A stretch of 64,000 nucleotides of DNA from Streptomyces monashensis (lineage in GTDB: Bacteria; Actinomycetota; Actinomycetes; Streptomycetales; Streptomycetaceae), in the NCBI RefSeq assembly GCF_001866665.1, contig NZ_MLYO01000009.1:186001-250000 (forward strand). The letters run 5' to 3'. This document shows positions 33,847 through 41,619 of this stretch, piece after piece; the stretch's first letter is position 1, and each line of letters opens with the position of its first letter. Position numbers and translations under genes: made by a program. Under the pieces are notes generated by a model. That model did no database searches and had not been told where the DNA came from. It worked only from the letters and a program-made list of their open reading frames with translations.

Positions 33847-35460
33847 ATGCCGCTCTTTGCCGACACACCCGCCGAGAGGATGACGGGGCCCTATCCCCGG
33901 CGCTGGTGGGCGCTGCTGGTGCTCTGCCTGAGCCTGCTGATCGTCGTCATGGCGAACACCTCGCTGATCGTGGCGGCGCCGGACATGACGAGGGACCTGG
34001 GCCTGTCCAGCAGTGACCTGCAGTGGGTCATCGACGGCTACACGGTCCCGTATGCCGCGCTGATGCTGGTGCTGGGTGCGATCGGCGACAAGTACAGCCG
34101 CCGCGGCGCCCTGGTGCTGGGCCTGCTGATCTTCGCGGGCGGCTCGGTGATGGGCAGCCAGGTCCACCACACGGACCTGGTCATCACAGCACGGGCGATC
34201 ATGGGCGTCGGCGCCGCCGTCGTCATGCCGGCCACCCTGTCCCTGCTCGTCGCGATCTTCCCGAGGGCCGAGCGGGCCAAGGCCATCACCGCCTGGTCCG
34301 CCACCTCCGGCCTCGCCATCGCCGCTGGCCCGCTCGCCGCCGGCTGGCTGCTGCAGCACCATGCCTGGGGCTCCACTTTCCTGATGAACGTCCCCATCGC
34401 CGTCCTCGGCGTCGTCGGCGCGCTGCTCCTCGTGCCGCCCTCCAGGGCCGAGGGCATGGGCCGTATCGACTACGTCGGTGGTCTGCTGTCGATCGTCTCC
34501 ATCGGCTCCCTGGTCTACGCGACCATCGAGGGCCCGCACTTCGGCTGGGGCACCGGCCCGATCACCGCGTCCGCGGTCGCCGGAGTGGGCCTGCTGGCCT
34601 TCGCGGCCTGGGAGTTGCGCCACCCGAACCCGATGCTGAATGTGCGCAAGTTCGCCGAGCGCCCGTTCTCCGGTTCGATGATGGCGGTGCTGTTCTTCTT
34701 CTTCGGCACCTTCGGGTCGATCTACTACTCCACCCAGTTCCTGCAGTTCGTCCTCGGCTACGACGCCCTGGAGACCGGCGTACGCCTGCTGCCGCTGGCC
34801 GGAGCCGTGTTCGTCGGCGCCGCGGTGACCGCGAAGCTGACGCCCAAGCTGGGCGTGAAGGCTGTCGTGGGCGTCGGCATGGTGCTCGGGACGGCGGGCG
34901 TCATCCTGCTCACTCGCATCGAGGCGGGGTCGACGTACACCGACTTCCTGCCGTCCCTGCTCGTGCTGGGCTTCGCGATCGGCCTGAGCCTGTCCCCGGC
35001 CACCGACACCATCATGGGTTCCTTCCCCGAGTCGGAACTGGGCGTCGGCGGCGGCGCCAACGACACCGCGCTGGAACTCGGCTGCTCCCTCGGCATCGCG
35101 ATCCTCGGCTCGCTCCTCGCCACGACCTACAAGCACAAGCTGACCGAACTGGTCGGCGGCCACCTCCCGGCCGCCGCGACGGACACCGCCAAGGACTCGG
35201 TCGGCGGCGGCCTCGCGGTCGCCGAACAGGTCGCCAAGAACCCCCAGGGCGGACCCCAGCAGGCCCAGACCCTGGTCGCGGCGGTGCACGAGTCCTTCGC
35301 CCACGCCATCGCCCACACCAGCCTCGTCGGCGGCATCATCATGGCCGTCGGAGCCGTGATCGTCATCGCGGTCCTGCCCGGCCGGGGGCACACCGGCAAG
35401 CACCGTCAGCAGGACACGGCGGTGCCGGCGCAGGAGACCGAGTCCGTGGGCGCCGCCTGA
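33847..35460 (+). CDS. MFS drug exporter, DHA2 family (14 TM)
   Basis: The 537-residue proton antiporter-type exporter has about 14 hydrophobic helices. Visible motifs are LGAIGDKYSRRGAL (motif A-like), ARAIMGVGAAVVMPATL (motif B-like) and ATSGLAIAAGPLAAGWLL (motif C of antiporters). Such proteins export drugs or antibiotics. The ATG at 33847 has GAGGAG upstream. Divergent TetR control with tandem repeats supports drug-inducible expression. A strong terminator follows the gene. Confidence 0.95.
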   Translation: MPLFADTPAERMTGPYPRRWWALLVLCLSLLIVVMANTSLIVAAPDMTRDLGLSSSDLQWVIDGYTVPYAALMLVLGAIGDKYSRRGALVLGLLIFAGGSVMGSQVHHTDLVITARAIMGVGAAVVMPATLSLLVAIFPRAERAKAITAWSATSGLAIAAGPLAAGWLLQHHAWGSTFLMNVPIAVLGVVGALLLVPPSRAEGMGRIDYVGGLLSIVSIGSLVYATIEGPHFGWGTGPITASAVAGVGLLAFAAWELRHPNPMLNVRKFAERPFSGSMMAVLFFFFGTFGSIYYSTQFLQFVLGYDALETGVRLLPLAGAVFVGAAVTAKLTPKLGVKAVVGVGMVLGTAGVILLTRIEAGSTYTDFLPSLLVLGFAIGLSLSPATDTIMGSFPESELGVGGGANDTALELGCSLGIAILGSLLATTYKHKLTELVGGHLPAAATDTAKDSVGGGLAVAEQVAKNPQGGPQQAQTLVAAVHESFAHAIAHTSLVGGIIMAVGAVIVIAVLPGRGHTGKHRQQDTAVPAQETESVGAA

Positions 35461-35541
35461 GCCCCACGAGGTAGCGGGCCGGACACCTGTTCCGGCCCCC
35501 ACCACCCCAGGACGGACCGTGCCTGAGCGGCGCACGGTCCC

Positions 35542-35581
35542 GGACGGTGCCGGGAGGGGACGCCCGGCACCGTCCCTTTTT
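35542..35581 (+). terminator. strong rho-independent terminator after MFS exporter
   Basis: A 13-bp perfect stem (GGACGGTGCCGGG / CCCGGCACCGTCC) with an 8-nt loop is followed by CTTTTT. Confidence 0.9.
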
Positions 35582-35789
35582 GCCGTCCGCACTGGACGGC
35601 AGCGCGCGCACCCGTGCCGCGCAGCAGCCCGGAGGACGACAGCCAAGAGCCCTCGACCGCACTCGTCGGTCGAGGTCTCGGTGTTGACCGGCGCCGACGA
35701 GGTCCTACTGACCACCGGTCGCCGAGGCCGGCGTGGTGGCCACACCGGCGGTCTGTGTCCCGCCACCCGACGACTGGCAGCTCATGTCG

Positions 35790-36012
35790 TGGGGGATGAG
35801 AACCACGGTGCCGGCCGCCTCGCCTCCGTCACGGGCGCCGGCCTCCCGCCCCAGCGCCTGCTCCGGCGAGAGATGTTGGGCCGTCCGGTCACGACCGACG
35901 TCTGCGTCATGCCGACGTCCCGTGCGTCCCGCGCGATCCCGAAGCCCGTGCCCTCGACCTGACCGCTCGATGTCCCGGTGCACGATGCCGAAGATGTCCA
36001 CCGGCGCCGGGT
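35790..36012 (-). pseudogene. Ser/Thr protein kinase fragment
   Basis: Minus-strand pieces match the catalytic core of a Hanks-type kinase: GIVHRDIERSG (HRDxKxxN loop with Lys lost), then GFGIARDARDVGMTQTSVVT (DFG region with Asp changed to Gly), and in another frame QHLSPEQALGREAG (activation segment and APE region). About ten residues are deleted between HRD and DFG, the frame shifts at least once, and the N- and C-lobes are absent. It is a non-functional relic. Confidence 0.7.
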
Positions 36013-36147
36013 GGGAGAAGGCCGGGAAGGAGGCATGGGTCGCACAGCGTGCCGAGCGGGCAGGCCACAGGGGCGCGGCGAAATAATTGCACACTCGGGA
36101 GTAATTAAAGCTCAGGGGTTGACAAGGAGGTCTTGGTGCACATGAAG

Positions 36148-36175
36148 AGACCCCGGCGCCTTCACGCCGGGGTCT
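36148..36175. terminator. hairpin downstream of TetR gene
   Basis: AGACCCCGGCG / CGCCGGGGTCT form an 11-bp perfect stem around CCTTCA, 35 bp after the stop of the minus-strand TetR gene. There is no strong U-tract. Confidence 0.65.
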
Positions 36176-36210
36176 GTCCTGACCACTGCCTCGACGGGGC
36201 GCACCGGGGC

Positions 36211-36858
36211 TCAGGCGTCGGCAACATGCTCCGCCGCTGCCGTGGCAGCGGCGTCGTCGACCACGGTGAGCGCCTGCTCCTCCGGGACACCGGTCGCGAT
36301 GAGCGTGGCGACGGCCACCCGGGTGCCGTCGTCCTCGAACGCCCCGGTGTTGACCTCTTCCAGCAGGGCGACCGTCATCGCCTCCAGACCGGCGCTGAGC
36401 ACGGCGGGCGGCAGATGGGAGTGGAAGACGCCGTCGCGCTGGCCCTGCTCCAGGATGCCGGTGACCCTGACACGGGCGGGCTTGAGGATCTCGTCGACAC
36501 GTTCCACGCCAAGATCCCGACGGGCCAGCGCCAGGAGCATCCGGTAGCGGTCGCCCACGGGCCACATCGACAGGGTGAAGTGCGCGAGCGCCCGGTCCGC
36601 CGGCTCCGCCACCGGCGCTTCGACCGTCACGGCTGTCTGCAGAGCCTCGGCGGCCTCCTCGGCCAGCGCCTCGAGGAGCGCCGCCCGCCCGGGAAAGTGC
36701 CCGAACAGAGTGCGCCGGACGACACCAGAGGCGCGAGCCAGCTCCTCCAGGGTGATGTCGGGGTTGCGTCCGAGTTCCTGACGTGCGGTGGCCAGGATGC
36801 GCGCCCGGTTGGACCGCGCGTTGCGTCGCTGTGGCACGCGGCCGACGGACTGGGACAC
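36211..36858 (-). CDS. TetR-family repressor (paralogue of 33021 gene)
   Basis: The 215-residue regulator has a helix-turn-helix (LEELARASGVVRRTLFGHFP) and the same WPVGDRYRMLL segment as the TetR at 33021. GTG 36858 is preferred because the upstream extension is Cys/Arg-rich and the family starts near here. No obvious target gene lies beside it: the catalase-like fragment and kinase relic are both broken. It may therefore act on the exporter promoter or have lost its target. Confidence 0.88.
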   Translation of the reverse strand: MSQSVGRVPQRRNARSNRARILATARQELGRNPDITLEELARASGVVRRTLFGHFPGRAALLEALAEEAAEALQTAVTVEAPVAEPADRALAHFTLSMWPVGDRYRMLLALARRDLGVERVDEILKPARVRVTGILEQGQRDGVFHSHLPPAVLSAGLEAMTVALLEEVNTGAFEDDGTRVAVATLIATGVPEEQALTVVDDAAATAAAEHVADA

Positions 36859-36960
36859 GGAAGAACCTCGCTGCAGGCGGGCGGAAGAACAGGCGCCTTC
36901 ATTCTGACACGCGAGCTTCGGCCCGATCCGTGGCCGCATCCACGGATCGGGCAGTCCTGA

Positions 36961-37545
36961 TCAGGCGGGGAGCTCCTTGATGTCGGACGGCTCCTGCGGC
37001 TCGATCCCGTTGAAGCGGTGCCGGAAGTCGCTGGAGGCGGGGTAGGCGGCCCGGCGCGAGCGCATGATGGAACCCAGCGGGCGGTGGGCCTCCAGGGCGT
37101 GCCAGGGGCTGAACGAGAGGAGGTCGTCGGCGTACCGGCGGCGGGCGTCGCTGCAGGCGTCCTGGGCGGGGAGGTGCAGCACCGCCACGACCTCGTACGG
37201 TGACAGTTCCTCGGGCCACAGGACGGAGGCGTCCTCCACGGGCATGCGCTCGATGTCCGTGCAGAGTGGGGCGCGGATGTCGTACTCGGCGCTGTTGTGG
37301 GCGAAGAAGTCGACGACGAGGTCGCGCAGCGCCGATCCGCCTGCCTTCTTCTCCACGGGGCGGCCCGTGAGGGCCTTCACGTTCGCCGAGCGCGGGGCGG
37401 CTGACACCTTGGCGACGTGGTCGCCGTAGCGCAGGGCGGCCATGGAGTGGAAGGTCTCGCCGAGGATGTGGTGGTTGGCGGCGGCCAGAGTCTCGGCGGC
37501 CGGTGGGAGTGGGCGTCCCACGCGGGTGAGGGCCTTGGCGGCGTC
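36961..37545 (-). pseudogene. catalase-like heme protein, 5'-truncated
   Basis: The frame matches the C-terminal portion of a catalase-like family: NHHILGETFHSMAALRYGDH, then ADDLLSFSPWHALEAHRPLG and RRAAYPASSDFRHRFNGIEP. The sequence upstream of DAAKALTRVGRPLPP is absent: TGA lies directly before it (37546-37548) and unrelated DNA starts at about 37550. The N-terminal half with the distal heme residues should be missing, so the product is not expected to be a normal catalase. An internal GTG (37521) could allow translation of a fragment. Confidence 0.7.
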
Positions 37546-37550
37546 TCACC

Positions 37551-37817
37551 ATGACCGGCGCCACCCCCGCCCCGATCGTGAAAGCCCTGCTCAGCGTCCT
37601 GGCCTCCGGCGATGCCTGGGACACCGACGGCAGCCCCATCACCGAAGAGAGCATCGTCGAGGTAACGCGCCCGCTCGCCGACGTCGGCTGGAACCCCAAG
37701 ACGCCGGGACGCTACCTGCGCTGGAGACCTGAGAGGGAAATCCGTTGGCTTCCCTGCTCGCCGAGACCGACAACTCCGCCTCCCTGCAGATCTGTTGGCA
37801 GTGCGGATCCCATGTGA
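37551..37817 (+). CDS. small protein or fragment, unknown function
   Basis: This 88-codon frame begins directly at the junction with the truncated catalase gene. Its first 60 residues look protein-like (ALLSVLASGDAWDTDGSPIT, then LADVGWNPKTPGRYLRW), while the Pro/Arg-rich end does not. A second 40-codon frame (TTG 37745 to TAA 37867) overlaps it and contains CWQCGSHV, which could be half of a zinc site. I recognise neither. They may be remnants of imported DNA. Confidence 0.35.
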   Translation: MTGATPAPIVKALLSVLASGDAWDTDGSPITEESIVEVTRPLADVGWNPKTPGRYLRWRPEREIRWLPCSPRPTTPPPCRSVGSADPM

Positions 37818-37994
37818 GAGGCGGGTCGAGATCGGCCGTGTGGTGTTCCTTGGACACGGTGAAGTAACCCAAGTTTCACCTGGTCGTGTCTTGTACGGCG
37901 CTCATTGCGTCAATAGTTGAGCAGCGTTCTGGACCCCGACCAACCAGGGCAGTTTTGTTCAGGCTCACTGATCACGAAGGCCGAGGCCATAGGC

Positions 37995-39545
37995 GTGTCA
38001 GGCAATCTGTCGTCTTCCCTGGTCTCAAGGGGGAATTCCGAATCCCGTCCGCCTGTCGCGGAGGGTGCGGGTGGATCTGGCGGTGGCAGGGCTCTCGGTA
38101 ACGGTGCCCTGTTGGCATACGCCGGCTGTGTTCTCCTGATGGTCCTTGTGGGGCTGCTGGGACCTTCCGCCGTCGAACCGTCGTTCGGGCCCGCCGGATA
38201 CCTTCCGCCATGGTTCTGGAACGTTCGCCCGCCGGATCTCCTCATCTGGGTGCTCGTCGCCGTGGTGCTGCTCGTCGGCACTGCCACTGTGATCGCTGGG
38301 CTCGCCGCGACGCGCCGCGGATGGTCACCCCGCCCCCGCAGGTTGCTCGCTGCCGGCACGCTCGCCGTCCTCGGCCTGATGTGCGTGCCCGCCTTGGGAA
38401 CCACGGATCCGCTCAACTATGCCGCGTACGGCCGGATGGCGGCCCTCGGGCTCGACCCGTACCGGGTGACGCCTTTTGGACTGGCCCGGCACGGCGACCC
38501 GATCGGACAACTGTCGATCGCTGAACCATGGCTGCACAATCCGTCGGTCTACGGGCCTCTGGTCACCGCGACCGAATGGGCCGCCTCGCTGGTCGGCGGC
38601 ACCTCGATGCTGCTCACCGTGTGGGTGCTGTCCCTGCTCAACGGTGCCGCGTTCGTCGCCACTGGGGCGCTCCTGCTGCGTCTGGCCGGACCGGATCCAC
38701 AACGGCAGGTGTGCTCGCAGCTGCTGTGGACACTCAACCCGGTGTTGCTGTGGAACCTGGTGGTGGGACCCCACGTTGATGTGATCGGTGCATTCTGTGT
38801 GGTTGTCGCCTTCTGGGCGCTGCGGCGTTCCGGTCTCACCGTCGGCCTCGCGCTCGCGGCGGCGACCGCGGTCAAGCTCACACTGGGGATCTTCGCGCTG
38901 CCCTTCGCATGGGGCATGCGGCACGACCGACGCCGCCTGGTCGCCGCCGCGTCGGCCGGTGTACTGCTGCTGGCACTCGGCTACGGCGTCGTGCCGCGGG
39001 CCATCCGTAATGCCGCGGCCGTCAGCAACCAGCCAGTGGTCGGTTCCCCGTGGCCGCTGCTTCAGCGCAGACTGCTGACACCGGTGTTCGGTTCCGCAGC
39101 CGTGCACCTCGTGCCGGTCGTGGAAATCCTGATGGTCCTCGGCATCGCTGCTCTGCTTCTGGTGGCGCTGCCACCGGTCGAGGACGGCGCCATCGTCCAG
39201 GCGACGGCCCGCCCGGCCCTGGCACTCGCCGCCGGGTACCTGCTCGGCACCGCCTACGTCCGGCCGTGGTACGACGCGGTCGCCTGGATCCTCGTAGCGA
39301 TGCTGCCCCGCTCCTGGTTCGACCTCGTTCTGATCGCGCACACCACCTGCATGACGCTGCCGTTCGACCCCGGTCTGCCTTACCCGATGCACCCGGACTG
39401 GCTCAACTACGTGGTCTTGCAGACCGGTTACCGCGCCATGCCCTATCTGCAGGCGCTGCTGCTCATGGCCGTTGTCGCCATCTGCCTGCGGCGGATCCGC
39501 AACAGGCGGGCAGAGACCTCAGGCGCTCCTCCGCGGCCCGCGTAG
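37995..39545 (+). CDS. GT-C polyprenyl-phosphate mannosyltransferase (MptB-like)
   Basis: This multi-pass membrane protein has about 12 hydrophobic helices. The lumenal signature GTTDPLNYAAYGRMAALGLD-PY is characteristic of the alpha-1,6-mannosyltransferase MptB/MptA branch, which uses polyprenyl-phosphomannose. WTLNPVLLWNLVVGPHVD and AYVRPWYDA are further conserved loops. In mycobacteria and corynebacteria the family builds lipomannan; in Streptomyces its product is less clear. The start is uncertain: GTG 37995 is given, but the frame reaches TTG 37917. It stands alone, without other glycan genes. Confidence 0.85.
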   Translation: MSGNLSSSLVSRGNSESRPPVAEGAGGSGGGRALGNGALLAYAGCVLLMVLVGLLGPSAVEPSFGPAGYLPPWFWNVRPPDLLIWVLVAVVLLVGTATVIAGLAATRRGWSPRPRRLLAAGTLAVLGLMCVPALGTTDPLNYAAYGRMAALGLDPYRVTPFGLARHGDPIGQLSIAEPWLHNPSVYGPLVTATEWAASLVGGTSMLLTVWVLSLLNGAAFVATGALLLRLAGPDPQRQVCSQLLWTLNPVLLWNLVVGPHVDVIGAFCVVVAFWALRRSGLTVGLALAAATAVKLTLGIFALPFAWGMRHDRRRLVAAASAGVLLLALGYGVVPRAIRNAAAVSNQPVVGSPWPLLQRRLLTPVFGSAAVHLVPVVEILMVLGIAALLLVALPPVEDGAIVQATARPALALAAGYLLGTAYVRPWYDAVAWILVAMLPRSWFDLVLIAHTTCMTLPFDPGLPYPMHPDWLNYVVLQTGYRAMPYLQALLLMAVVAICLRRIRNRRAETSGAPPRPA

Positions 39546-39857
39546 GCGAGGGCCCCTGCACTGCCCCGTCCCATCGCTCTGTCCGGCCGAGGCAGCGGCT
39601 CCATGCCCGTCCCGTGGCCGGCCACGACAACCAGGTCGCCGACGCCATGAGGGCGTGGGCTTCGGGGCACGAGAGCATGGTTCAGCCGATAGCGGACAGG
39701 AAGGGCACGCGATGGCAATGACCGCCTGTCAGGAGCGCCAGCACGCGTCCGACCTGCGGCGCGGTGCCCGACGGCCATGATCGGGGAAAGGCATTGAAAG
39801 TCGTCGCGGCAGCAGTGCCGTCCTGGGCCCCTCCCGCGTGAAGTCCTGAAGCAGTGG
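39546..39857. other. intergenic region, nothing recognised
   Basis: About 310 bp between convergent genes. I see only short shadow frames and no clear terminator. Confidence 0.35.
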
Positions 39858-40202
39858 CTATTCGCCCGCCTGCCGTACGCCGGCACAGGCCACGAGTGCG
39901 CCGCCGTTCTCGGTGAGGAAGAGGGTGAAGACCCATGTGCGGTCGGCAGCCGTGATCTGACCGTAGCGCACCGGTTGGTCATGTCGGCCAAGGAGCTGCG
40001 CCGCTCGGTCCAGGCCCCGAGCCTCAATGTCTTTCCGCCGCAGGTACCGAAGTCGGGTCGCATAGCCCCAGGCAGATTGCTCTGCGGGAACGGTCCAATC
40101 CCACACGAAGTGGGTAGCACCGCCACGGAGGGCAGCAAGGTCAGCCGCGGATACGTCGTCGTTGTCGTCGGCCAGCAGCTGCATCAACAGATGCCGTTCC
40201 AT
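39858..40202 (-). CDS. hypothetical 114-residue protein
   Basis: The frame begins at ATG 40202 with GGGG 5 nt upstream. It contains a balanced mixed alpha/beta sequence (MERHLLMQLLADDNDDVSAA, then WVFTLFLTENGGALVACAG) with no signal peptide, membrane helix or motif that I recognise. Codon third positions are GC-rich as in real genes. It lies in an accessory region with lectin and IS relics. Confidence 0.5.
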   Translation of the reverse strand: MERHLLMQLLADDNDDVSAADLAALRGGATHFVWDWTVPAEQSAWGYATRLRYLRRKDIEARGLDRAAQLLGRHDQPVRYGQITAADRTWVFTLFLTENGGALVACAGVRQAGE

Positions 40203-40769
40203 AGTCGCCCCCGCAGAGATCCTGCGTTGCCGCTGCGAAGTACCGCAACCGCAGCGGGCCTCCACACCCAGTAGCGTCCATGTACGGCCCGGAAACGGCC
40301 GATCTCCCCCTCCGAGGCGGCTCCGCGTAGAGCTGCGGGATCAGACGGCTCCTTCACGTTGGTCGTCGTCGGCCGGGTCGCTCGGGACCACGGGTGGGGT
40401 CAGTGAGCAGTCGTGACTGCTCACGGCCGTCCGCTGCTCACGGCATCCGTCCAGGTCGAGGCCGGAGATATGGGCCGGGCCCGGGGTGAACGTCGCGTGA
40501 AGCAGGGCCCAGGAGCGCGAACAGCACGACGGCACCGAACCCGCGACGCCTCGCGGGCTCAAGGGGTGCTGACGGCCTGCCGCATGTACCTCTCCCGTGT
40601 CGCTTTCCCGGCGGCTTCAGCAAACCTCCGTCGAGCGGACGGCGCGCTGCCGATGGCTCCGATCGGGGCCGGAATTCACCTGATGCGGTGATCGCCGCCC
40701 GCCCGCACTCTCCTGGTCGTCGTCCTGGCCCGCTGAGCGCGCCCGGGGACTGCGCCGCCGGGTCGCGCG
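40203..40769. other. intergenic accessory DNA
   Basis: About 570 bp without a credible gene. It lies between the hypothetical protein and a lectin fragment. Confidence 0.35.
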
Positions 40770-40904
40770 AGCCTGTCCGCCGACTCCGACGGCGCGTACG
40801 CGATGGTGCAGAACGACGGCAACCTCGTCGTCTGCAAGAACACGGGAGGCCCCGGCAAGGGCGGTGCCCTCTGGGCCACCGGCACCAACACCACGGCGCG
40901 ATGA
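40770..40904 (+). pseudogene. C-terminal fragment of a B-lectin (mannose-binding bulb lectin) domain
   Basis: From AGC 40770 to TGA 40902-40904 the frame reads LSADSDGAYAMVQNDGNLVV, then ALWATGTNTTAR. The QNDGNLVV segment matches the QxDxNxVxY mannose-binding motif, with Cys after VV replacing the Tyr region. There is no start codon or signal peptide, so only the last repeat of a secreted lectin survives. The long hairpin 20 bp downstream is its probable terminator. Confidence 0.65.
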
Positions 40905-40924
40905 CCAATCCCTGATCGCTGCCC

Positions 40925-40965
40925 TGCGCTGATGGGGCCGCGCACACCGCGGCCCCATCAGCGCA
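40925..40965. terminator. 18-bp perfect-stem hairpin
   Basis: Bases 40925-40942 are the exact reverse complement of 40948-40965, with a 5-nt loop CACAC. There is no U-tract. It lies directly after the lectin fragment. Confidence 0.75.
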
Positions 40966-41070
40966 GGACCAAGGCGCCCCGTCCGGTGGTGGGAGAGCCT
41001 GGCAGCGCGCAGTTTCGGGGGCAGCTTCCTGCCGGGCGACGTCATCGGCGTGACGGTTGCCGCACACAGA

Positions 41071-41122
41071 CACCCCGTACCGTTTCCGCCACGGTGGAAG
41101 GCGGCTGGTCGGGCTGGTAGCC
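41071..41122 (+). repeat. 52-bp direct repeat, left copy
   Basis: 48 of 52 positions match 44578-44629 in the same orientation. It starts CACCCCGTACCG and ends GTCGGGCTGGTAGCC. The two copies enclose the XRE-STAND gene and its small partner, 3.5 kb apart. Confidence 0.85.
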
Positions 41123-41619
41123 GGGCACGTCGACGGACACGGTGCGGGGACCACGCCATCCTGGTCAAGAACGTTTACACCAGCCTGGTCCCCCCGCTCG
41201 CGCCGGGACCGGAAGCCGATCTCCAGCCGCTCCTTCGTGGTCAACGGTTCACCCCTGCACGCGCGGCGGTGATCCCTCCCAGGGCAACGGCGCATCGACG
41301 ACCTTCGCCTGCTCCCCGCGTCCATGGGGATGGTGGGTTGCGCAGTTGAGGACCGCTGGTTGAACGATGAAGTCGCAGTCGCAGCTCGGAGCTGTCACCC
41401 ACGGCCCGCGCGTATGAGACCACTCTGACCGCCGACAAGGGTCGTTCCCTCTCTTCCTCTTCTCCTGTCGCTCAGCGCAATATCAGTGATGCCGAGTCGC
41501 CGATTCTGCATGGCGGTCCTGCGCCCGGTTACCGGCTCAGCGACTTCCTGCCGCAGCAGGCGGCCGTGAGAGGTCCCGGGGCCTGGCGGGAGAGCGGTGA
41601 CGGCATCCCCGGTGGCCAC
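41123..41619. other. intergenic accessory DNA downstream of the XRE-STAND gene
   Basis: About 500 bp containing only short frames. A minus-strand stretch (TTKERLEIGFRSRRE) could be a decayed coding fragment. No convincing gene is present. Confidence 0.35.
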
